64,000 nt of DNA, from the NCBI GenBank assembly GCA_003707065.3, contig PPXM03000006.1, positions 1 through 64,000 of the forward strand. Direction: 5' to 3'. Under the pieces are notes generated by a model. The model saw nothing but the letters and a program-made list of their open reading frames with translations, did not search any database and was not told where the DNA came from. This document shows, piece by piece, positions 55,831 through 64,000 of the stretch (positions within the stretch are counted from its first letter, which is position 1; each line of letters opens with the position of its first letter). The stretch comes from Trigonopsis variabilis. Lineage: Eukaryota; Ascomycota; Trigonopsidomycetes; Trigonopsidales; Trigonopsidaceae. Position numbers and translations under genes: made by a program.

Positions 55831-56298
55831 CTAAAACTTGGAGAATTGCTTCTTGCCCTTCCCGCTGCCTTGTTGAACACGAAGGACATTGAAACGGACA
55901 GTCTTGGAGAGAGGACGGCATTGACCGACGGTAACATAATCACCCTCCTGAACACGGAAGCAAGGGGAGACGTGAGCAGCTAGGTTCTTGTGTCGTTTCT
56001 CGTATCGGTTATACTTTGGAATGTAGTGGAGATATTCACGTCGGATGATGATAGTTCGGTGCATCTTAGTAGAAACGACGGTTCCAGTGAGAATTCGACC
56101 ACGAATAGAAATGTTACCGGTGAAGGGGCATTTCTTGTCGATATAATCGCCCAAAATAGCTTCCTTAGGAGTCTTGAAACCAAGACCGACCTCCTTATAC
56201 CAACGTTTGGAGCCCTTTTTGGCTTGGGTTTTGGAGTTGAGGAAGATATGAGGCTGCTTCTGGAAAGCACGCTCGGATTGAACCGTGAGCTCGGACAT
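55831..56298 (-). CDS. rps11: 40S ribosomal protein uS17 (Rps11)
   Basis: Single exon, 155 aa from ATG at 56298, the standard length. [21 protein letters not shown] is the conserved start, followed by the S17 OB-fold core ([46 protein letters not shown]) and the end [16 protein letters not shown]. Strong codon bias fits a ribosomal gene. It is cytosolic and binds 18S rRNA. The 172-bp gap to the divergent kinetochore gene must hold both promoters. An in-frame extension upstream to 56361 is probably 5' untranslated. Confidence 0.98.
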   Translation of the reverse strand: MSELTVQSERAFQKQPHIFLNSKTQAKKGSKRWYKEVGLGFKTPKEAILGDYIDKKCPFTGNISIRGRILTGTVVSTKMHRTIIIRREYLHYIPKYNRYEKRHKNLAAHVSPCFRVQEGDYVTVGQCRPLSKTVRFNVLRVQQGSGKGKKQFSKF

Positions 56299-56470
56299 GT
56301 TGACTGGTCGTGATGGATGGTACGATGAGTGCGTCGCTATACAGTTTGTGGGACCGTTCATAATATATCACGTGGAGGCAAGCCCTGACATTAAGCTTCC
56401 AGCGTATCAATAGTTTCTATAGTAACGATTGTTTACTGTTACGCGTAGTTGAACTCCCAACGTCACCGAT
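56299..56470. promoter_or_regulatory. shared divergent promoter of rps11 and spc7
   Basis: Only 172 bp separate the rps11 start (minus) and the spc7 start (plus). No obvious TATA box is seen on the rps11 side; AT-rich and GC-mixed sequence fills the gap. A strongly expressed ribosomal gene and a low-level cell-cycle gene must share it. Confidence 0.6.
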
Positions 56471-59400
56471 ATGAAATCGAGTCGAAGATATTCTGTAGGG
56501 GCTCGAAGTCCCCAGAAAGAAAACATTACCCCCGTAAAGGAAAAAAAAAGAGTTCGAACGAAAAGTCTGGGGCCTATAAAACTGTCTGCCCGACCTAGTC
56601 TTTCTCCTCGGAGACTCAAGGTATTTCTTATTCTCGAGAACCTCTCTTACTTTAGACACCTACCAGGGGTATCTTGAAATCGAATTCTATAGACGATGGC
56701 CATACTGTAGTTGGACTCATGCATGTCCCTCTGAAGGACGAGCCGACTCAGACCGTGAAGATTAAAGATCGTCGGCGTGTCAGTTTTGCTAGTGGAGTGA
56801 CTCTTCATACCTTCCAAGTTAATGATACATCACCCTCTAGGGGACAGAGTAGTCAATCAGGAGAATCACCTAGCCCTCGTCAGCTCTCCGATAGATATGG
56901 AATACGGCCTGGTACTTATCTTGCCGACTCTGATACCGATTCAGACATGGAGATCAATACCAGCTCCGATAATTTTGAAGAAGCACAATCATCCAGACAG
57001 ATAGAGCCATCGTCTCCTCCGGAGGAGACGATGGAGTTCACGATGCCAGTGGGAGCTATCAATCGTCAACGTCTTGCAGATAGTGACGATGAAACCATGA
57101 ACTTTACAAGATCAGGCGGTCATATTGAAATTTCCAATAATAATAACGAGGAGACAATGGAGTTTACGATACCAGTTGGAGTTTTGCGATCTCATTTGAG
57201 GCCCAATTCCAACGATGAGGAAGAGACAATGAATTTCACTGTTCCAGTAGGTAATATATCGAATCTTCAATTGAACCAGGAGAACGCGGTGACGGCGAAA
57301 AATGCAGACATTCAAGTCAATGCCGAGGAATCCATGAACTTCACTGTTTCACTGGGAAAGATTCAAGATCCTGTGGAAGAGGAAACAATGAACTTTACGA
57401 CTGCTATCGGCGATCTACGGCTATCGAATGTGGATTTGAATAGCGAGGAAGAAGAGACCATGAATTTCACCGTTCCAATTAGCAGAGTTGAAGGCTCGGA
57501 GGACCAAAGGATACAGCAAGTTGCTCGCACCGTTGGCTCAAATAAAGCTGACTATGGTGATGATGCTACGATGGAGATGGAGTTCACTACAGTGACAGAC
57601 GAATATGGACGCGATGGATATGGATCACCAAAGATCTCATTAGGGAGTCCTTACGGCAGAACCAATAATAACATGAAGAACCTTGATTCTTCCAATATTA
57701 GAGAATGTCTCTTGCAGCCTTTTGATTGCTATACTCCTCACAGTTGCAGTCACAGCCCTAAGCATACAGATATTCTAAAAGAGATAAGCGAAAGACAAGA
57801 TCTCTCCAAGATTGAACTCTCTCCGAAGACATCGACTAAGAGCTGTTCCATCATAGTCAGCAGTAATAGACGCAACAGTGAGCTTGAGACTCCCCGGAGA
57901 TCACCTAGGCTTTCTGCAAAACAGTTGAGCTCTCTTATCTCTCCGCTGAAGCCATCTGTCGCGCTAAGTGAAATGAAGACGCCACTTTTGCTTCCTGTGG
58001 CTACACCGAGAAAGTCTTCTTTAAGAAGAACGCACAGCCAATGTGATCTCTTGTCAGAACAGGAAATATCTCCCGTTATCATCCATGCTATGTCGACTCC
58101 TTCTAGGACTTCCATTCGTGAGCGAATAACCTCCATGTCTCCAGAACGACGACTGTCGGCCAAACGAGCACGTCTGTCCTCAGCAAATTGCCATGATAAT
58201 ATTTTGGCATTTAGCCCCACTCAAGATAAGGCACGAGATCCTGACATATTACCAACGACTGGCCTTGGTCAGGTGCATGAAAGAAGTCCTATAGGAACTC
58301 TGCCGGAAAATGCTAAAGTTCGCGGAAAACAAGAACGAGAGTTATTTGAAAGTTCCTATATATCTTTGAAGCAATTTCTGGACAAATCCAACATGGAGTT
58401 TAACGATGAGTTTTCCGATAAATACGAAGACGTGGAACCGCAGATCAAGAAGTTCAAACTCGTCATTGAACATCCTCTAATAAGGGAAGAAGTCGTAAAA
58501 ACGGCTTTCATTTCATCCTTATGGCTCCATTTTTTTGAGCATGCGTGCGATGATTTGAGAATGACCCTTACTCGAGGACGATCGGATATAAGAGATCTTG
58601 AGAAAAGTACTCTCAACCAAACTCCTCGTTTATTCTCCGAGTATTTTGAAGCTACCCCTCTTTTGAAGAAGGCTATGGATCATCAATTTCGCCTAACAAA
58701 GGCCAGGGCTAGATCGGCAGCTTATACGATTTGGTATGAGCGGAAGATCAAGATGATTGATCGGATAAAACCAAAGATTACAGAAAATAGTGTTCTGATA
58801 GCCAAGGAAACTGATCTCGTGCATGACTTGGTTGCCCAAATACAGGAACAAAGAAGGCGTGAAAAGGAAAAGGTCGAGGAGTCTCGATCACGCTCAGAAG
58901 ATTTGAAGCAGGCGGTGAGACGCAAGCAAAAATGCAATTCTGAGAAAACTCTCATTCTAAGAAAGGGAATACTAGATTTGCATGAGAAGCTTGAAGAAAT
59001 CAGGTGTCAATTGAAGGAAAGTCGAGAGGAGCGCGATATTTTGGCGGCTAAGTTACAAATACAAGCGGATCGGTTGGAAAAGAATAAAAATATTATTACA
59101 GAATATGAACGGATATACTCAGAGAATAAAGGATACGGTGACGAAGAGTTGAAATTGCTTAAGAAGTATAAGAACGGGCTCGAAACAGTCTCAGGATGGC
59201 AAGTGAAGCTCAAGAATAATCAAATAGTATTTACATATGACCAACAAGTCGATATCATTTGCTCTCCAGACGAGAAGGGACTTAGAGCAAGAGATATATC
59301 TCTGGTAGAGAAAAGCTCGTCACCAATCATTTTGCTTGGTATCAGCGCCTGTGAAAGAGTTCTGAACGATTCAGCTCTTTCTATCGTCGAGTTGGCGAGC

Positions 59401-59736
59401 CGTGTGATGCAAATCTGGGTGAAGATCAGAGAGCTCCATCGACAGTATATCAAACTTCTTCTTTACCATCCAGTGAAGCTGCTAGAAAATGGTAAGGAGA
59501 ACCTCAAACTTCAAGTAAAAGTTTTCTCCAAGCAAATGCGATTCAAAATATTAGTAAACCTGACTTTACTTCCGGAGATATTGACTGAAGATTCAGAAAG
59601 GGCTATGGTGGTCAACGTTGACTTAAAGTATGGTCACCTGCTTAAAGAGGATATTTACACGAAAATCGATGAGCATGTGTCTTCAAATGGTTTAGTAGGA
59701 CTGGCGGAAGCATGCGACGCAATCTTGAAGAACTAA
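56471..59736 (+). CDS. spc7: outer kinetochore scaffold Spc7/KNL1
   Basis: Two exons (56471-56620 and 56656-59736, 35-nt intron) give 1076 aa. Near the N-terminus are the two PP1 docking motifs of KNL1, a SILK-like TRGILKS (residues ~53-59) and RRVSFASGVTLHTF. Eight MELT-type repeats then follow between about 130 and 310, with the form EETMxFTxPVGxI; they are phosphorylated by Mps1 to recruit Bub3-Bub1. A Ser/Pro-rich linker is next, then a long coiled coil (~700-870), and a C-terminal RWD-like region that binds the Mis12 complex. Repeats are unusually clean and regularly spaced. The gene is divergent from rps11. Confidence 0.95.
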
Positions 59737-59904
59737 ATGTAATTTTATAATGTATAATAGGTATCTAATCGGTCTGATAGTGTAATAATCCTTCTATCTG
59801 TAGAAATTGAAGGAGCGAGATGTTTGCACAGAGTGGAGAGATATTAATAGTGTCCTCGACTGATGGTAGGAACTAACTTTCAAACCTCCCAATAATCACG
59901 TGCC

Positions 59905-60930
59905 ATGCCAATTGAGACTAACGAGACCGACGTCATTTTAAGTCATCCTGAAGATCCTCGGACACAGGTGAGAGTCTTATATTATGGTGCAACTGTACTG
60001 TCGTGGCAAGTTCGGGGAGAAGAAAAGCTGTGGCTGAGCGCGTGAGTGATGACGGTGTGGTTAAAGTTGACACAGAATACAGGGACGCTAAATTGGATGG
60101 CAGCAGAGCCGTTAGGGGAGGTATACCTTTGGTCTTTCCAGTAAGATGACAACTGACGGCTGAACTTACTAGATAGGTATTTGGTAAGGCTACAGCGGGC
60201 CCGTGTGCTTCATTACCTCAGCATGGTTTTGCAAGGATATCCCCAGTAAGTAAAGGAGAGAGAACATGAATCTAATTCATTTTAGTGGGAACTACTTGGG
60301 CAAGTCTCGGCAAATCCTCCTGCAATTCAATTTGGTCTTGGTCCAGAGCAATTATCAGAGGAGCACCGCAAAGCGTGGCCTTTCGATTTTACACTGATAT
60401 ATACAGTTACCCTTCATACTGACAAGATTGAAACGGCATTATGTGTGGAAAATACAGGGAAGATGCCGTTTGATTTCGAGATGTTGTTTCACTCTTATCT
60501 TCGAACCCCAGAGATCGAGGATACGACCGTTTCTGGTCTTAGGGGTCTTAATGTCAAAGATAAGGCTCTTGGATCTACTTATATTGAGCAGCCTCAAGAA
60601 GTCCATGTCAATGGCGAAGTCGACCGAGAATATCATCGTGTGACGGACACGGTGGTCGTCAAATATAAAGGCTCCCCCCTTTTCGACATAACCAAAAATA
60701 ACCTTCTTGATGTCGGTAAGTTAGCTGTCTGTGTAGACCTAACGCCAGTCGTATGGAATCCCTGGCAAGAAGCCTCCACTAAAATGGAAGACTTTTCACC
60801 TGCCGATGGATACAGAAATATGATATGCGTGGAAGCAGGTATTGTCAGTGAGTGGTCTACCCTGGAAACAAGACAGATAAGAGAAGGAAGTCAAATTATC
60901 CAAGCTCTTGATGGAAGGAATCGCATCTAA
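59905..60930 (+). CDS. hexose-6-phosphate 1-epimerase (aldose 1-epimerase family)
   Basis: Five exons (59905-60041, 60083-60140, 60177-60245, 60286-60715, 60749-60930) give 291 aa. Family blocks include [44 protein letters not shown], the catalytic HSYLRTPEIED, VVWNPWQEASTKMEDF and MICVEAGIVS with the catalytic Glu. This matches yeast Ymr099c, which interconverts alpha- and beta-glucose 6-phosphate, and less so galactose mutarotases. The last intron (60716-60748) is 33 nt, a multiple of three and without a stop in frame, so retention would add 11 residues (GKLAVCVDLTP-like); comparison with relatives shows removal is right. It has a GACCTAACGCCAG branch and acceptor. Confidence 0.92.
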
Positions 60931-61051
60931 AATGAGTTTAACCTATTGATCTACGCTGCTTAAATTGACTTCTAACCAAGAACTGTACATTCATACCGTA
61001 ATACAAGCTGCCTCCAACATATGACATATGACTCCAATACACAATAACTTA

Positions 61052-62347
61052 TCATAAAGATGCCTCTCCATATCGTCCGAATCTATGTTCCCAATCGAGA
61101 AGTTGTCTTGTCAAACTCTCCAACAGTTCGACGTTAGATCCATGCAATTCAAATAGATTTGCATAGTCGCCAGGAATTTCCAGGTCTGCAGGCGCAGTTT
61201 CGATCAGTTCAGGAGGTTCGTAAATTGCATATCCAGAGAAGCTTGTAGGCACAGGCGTCTTTCTTCGAGCAATTAATAACCGACGTTCTTCATTTTCGGC
61301 TGAAAGATCAATCTGGGTTCTGCCAATGAACTCTAAGATGGCAGCTACCCGTTTCTTCATCTCTCCGAGGCCAGTGCGAGCTTGAGGTATCCGAGGCTTA
61401 GCTGGCCGATTAAGATCATCTCCACTACCAAATCCCTGAGAGTTTATAGCATGTGACGTCCGTGATGGCGCAGTACGCTTTACTTTTCTCGTCCTATTCA
61501 CCGGTGTGGATGACCGTGTTGGTGGTTTCTTTTCCTCTCCGTCTTCATCTTCTTGCTCCGATTTGTGACGAACGCTGGTGGACTCATTTGCGGATCCAGA
61601 TTCCTTAGCCTCGGAGCTGCTCCCTGTTTTGGACAATCTAGAACTATTTCGACGACTTTCTTGAAGCGGCGTCGCAGGTTCGGGAGAAACCTTCTGTCTC
61701 TTTGCTTCTGGTGCATCTTGACCGCGACGGCGGGCTTTAGCTGAAGGTGGAGACAATCGCTGGTTACTGTCAGGGTTGGCAACTTCGGCAGCAGATTCTT
61801 CCAGGACTCGTTGAAGCGTTTCTTCGTAGGCAGAGTCGCGCGAATTTAAGGTAGATCGTCGTCTAGGCAAAGGCTCATTATTTTGGTCACGATTGTGTAA
61901 AGGAAGATAAATAGAAGATTTACCAGAAGGGCGAACGGTAACGACATGAAATTCAGGTCGGCACTTTTCGCACGAGTAATCATCAGGAGCGTCTTCCGCG
62001 TTCAGAATTCCCACACAGAAACCATGCTGCCAGACGTGGCATTTATCACATTGTATAAAGAATCCCGAGTCCTCTCCATCATTTGAGGGAGCCTCATCGT
62101 GGCCGCAGATGCATCTTGTCACTTCGTCTGTCTCCAGTTCTTGATCTTCCTCCTCTGACACTGAAGACTCATCCGACCGAGTTCTCGTACCTTCTTGAGA
62201 AGACTTCTTCGGAGTTCTGGGTACTCTGGAGCGAACCGAAGAATGTTGCGATCGGGTCCGGGATGACCGTCTAGGTGGCGAGACTATTAATTAGGATCTG
62301 AGCTCTACCCCATTATTCTGCTATGGCAGATATTCATACATACTCAT
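61052..62347 (-). CDS. cti6: PHD-finger protein Cti6 (Rpd3L histone deacetylase complex)
   Basis: Exon 2 (62283-61052) codes a protein of 411 aa when joined to a four-base first exon ATGA (62347-62344) by a GTATGT...TAATAG intron; the start is therefore somewhat uncertain. The PHD zinc finger (CICGHDEAPS...FIQCDKCHVWQHGFCVG...YSCEKCRPE) has all eight ligands and lies near 65-120. A basic, Ser/Arg-rich low-complexity region follows. The C-terminal AARKTPVPTSFSGYAI-like block and a final helix match Cti6, which reads H3K4me3 for the Rpd3 large complex and links it to SAGA. N-terminal Arg/Ser segments (SPPRRSSRTRSQHS) are disordered. It lies tail to tail with the epimerase gene, 121 bp between stops. 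Confidence 0.9.
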
Positions 62348-63098
62348 TGAGCTTCCTATAGATTTAAGAAGCCTGCACTAGCGAAGAAAAATGAATAAGT
62401 AGCGGTGGAAGGTCGGATATGGATGAAACTGTGACGCATCTCGGGTGCCGTAGCAGCAACCAGCGACCTACTCATTCGAAATGGGACCATAAAGATTATA
62501 CTTGTCTTACTTAGTAAACAGGCAGCCTGTAAGGTCTTAGTTCAAACAAATAAGATTCACCCAGGAGATGAGCAAGCTAGTGAAAAACTTGAGGCGCATC
62601 CTGTCCTGAAGAGCCTTGCTAAACAGAGCCTGATTGCTAAATAGATCCTCCAAAATTCCAATGTTAAGAGGTCGTTCGAGCTGACCTCACCTCGTGCATT
62701 GTTTTATTTCAATTTCTTCTTTACCTTGAACGTGCAAAAAGCTCAGATGGATGAAAGTAGGAAACTTAAGTAGATTCTCTCGGTCTATGAATATAACACT
62801 ATCGCTCTACCTGTGTACGATGGCAAATAATGGTACTGCAGTCGCAACGTTTTGTGTAAGCTTGATTCGAAAGAAAGCGTAGATGCTTTCTTTGTAACGG
62901 CGAGGCAAAAGGCAGACGAGTTTTGAGTCACGACGTTGGTTCCTGTGTTAACGGCCGAGAGAAAAACAATAAAGTTGAATTCTCAGCTGGAGAGCTATAA
63001 TTTACTAATCATCTTGGTGAAATATATCGGACGCTCATAAGGTGTTTTGTTTGAGTCTAAGAAGCATAGTTTCAAACTGAAGAAAAGAAGCTAGGATC
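62348..63098. other. divergent promoter region of cti6 and the last gene
   Basis: About 750 bp between divergent starts. No open frame of note and no RNA gene. AT-rich, presumably promoters and 5' leaders. Confidence 0.55.
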
Positions 63099-64000
63099 AT
63101 GTCCGATGTTTCTAGTGGCCTAGAGCAAGTAAGTGAAGTACAGGAGACTTCCATGGCTTCTATTATAAGTGAAGAGCTTACAAATAGATCGGAGCGGCTA
63201 ATTTTCTTCAGGATCATTCTGTGGAGGCTCAGTCTGAACCTGTGAATGAAAGAAAGCTTTTTGCTTTACCTCATCGAAAGTTACCAATTAACCCTCAGAC
63301 TCCTAAACGATTATTTGATCTGGCTGCTGTAACTGCTCCTCCGGTTTCTTTTCCTTCCGATCACAGTGATGATGATTACGATTCCAAAGAATCAGAGCAT
63401 GTAAAAAAGAGAAAAGTTCCTTCGGGCTCTACAGACGAGATGACTTATGTTTCTGATAGATTTCTTTTTCCAGCTTCTTCAGACTCCAAAGTTGAATATG
63501 CCAGTCGTTCTAGTATCACGCTTGTACCATCTACCAGTGCCGATAAAGATTCGACTTCCTCCAAAGGATCTGGAGCGTTCACTTTTTCAAGGCCCATACC
63601 TGGATCATTCATTCCACCATATGAGAGCGACTGCACACAAACGAAGTTATTTGACTTCCCCACTACCAAACCTATTCGTCGTCGGCCTCCCTGTCGAGCC
63701 CAGCAACCAGAAATCTGGATTTGCCCATTCTGTGAATATGAGATAGTTTTTGGACGCTCTCCTGTCCAGCTAATGCACTCTTATGATATTGTCGAAAGGA
63801 GAGAATTATCTAAAGCCCGCGAACACCGACGATTGCTTGCGAAAGCTAAACTGAAAGGAAGAAATAAGTCGGGTCAACAGCCAAAGGAATCTCTTGTAAA
63901 GGAATATCCAAGTTCGATAAGTGGCTTTTCTAATTTCTGCCAACAAACGGAGGGACCGTCCACCTTGCACCGCTTCCTAAAACACCGATTTAAAACTAGG
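63099..64000 (+). CDS. conserved fungal protein of unknown function, partial at the right edge
   Basis: Exon 1 (63099-63128) starts MSDVSSGLEQ and an 83-nt intron follows. Exon 2 (63212 onward) runs open to the window edge: 273 residues seen. A disordered Ser/Asp-rich part contains KKRKVPSGS (possible nuclear signal), then PIRRRPPCRAQQPEIWICPFCEYEIVFG, HSYDIVERRELSKAREHRRLLAKAKLKGR. A CxxC pair beside a basic helix of this kind occurs in conserved, uncharacterised fungal proteins that I remember only by pattern, so I give no name. Ser/Thr-rich and basic composition suggests a nuclear or nucleic-acid-related role, as inference only. The gene has no in-frame stop before the edge. Confidence 0.75.

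Overview
This 64 kb window looks like a gene-dense fungal nuclear chromosome. Almost every gene is interrupted by very short introns (many 33-40 nt) with clear GTNNGT donors, CTAAY-like branch sites and YAG acceptors. The protein set is fungal: eisosome Pil1, Ppz-type phosphatase, Spc7/KNL1 kinetochore protein, Cti6, the TRP channel Yvc1, an Ark1/Prk1 actin-patch kinase and Bbc1. Pil1 and Spc7 look ascomycete-like. Compact introns, moderate GC and single-copy genes make an early-branching ascomycete (Taphrinomycotina-like) my best guess. That placement is inference from family resemblance, not from a search.

Left end (1-4.9 kb): a retroelement graveyard. It holds one LTR cut by the window edge, two solo LTRs of the same family with intact 5-bp target duplications, and weak decayed traces of Ty1/copia RNase H and Ty3/gypsy integrase.

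5-17 kb: an Ark1/Prk1-type kinase and the SH3 protein Bbc1, which act in the same endocytic actin-patch pathway, lie side by side. Then come mitoribosomal mS51, a 2 kb stretch with no clear gene, tRNA-Gln(UUG) with a Pol III terminator, and spliceosomal Prp45/SNW1.

17-29 kb: mitochondrial pyruvate-dehydrogenase-type kinase, an unrecognised small protein, Trm61 (m1A58 tRNA methylation), Ubp15/USP7 deubiquitinase, Rtr1/RPAP2 CTD phosphatase, and a six-exon aldo-keto reductase with a 14-nt micro-exon.

29-42 kb: Rdh54 SNF2 translocase, Yvc1 TRP channel, eIF2-alpha, a Yip1-family membrane protein, a large mitochondrial PPR protein, and a three-exon Fyv7-like rRNA-processing gene whose small exons hide it from simple ORF calling.

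42.7-53 kb: Nop7/pescadillo, Sac1 phosphoinositide phosphatase, Ppz phosphatase, a 2.5 kb gene-free stretch with two strong hairpin structures, Pil1, and an Lsm-fold protein (probably Naa38) whose 3' end has been tandemly duplicated.

53-64 kb: WDR6/Rtt10 (Trm7 partner), ribosomal protein uS17 (Rps11) divergent from Spc7, a hexose-6-phosphate 1-epimerase, Cti6, and the 5' part of a conserved fungal protein of unknown function that runs off the right edge.

The genes are mostly unrelated housekeeping functions; the Ark1-Bbc1 pair is the one obvious functional neighbourhood. I found no secondary-metabolite cluster, CRISPR array or clear novel multi-gene system. The most notable signals are the hidden small-exon gene, the micro-exon, the duplicated gene end, the structured intergenic elements and the nested retroelement remains.
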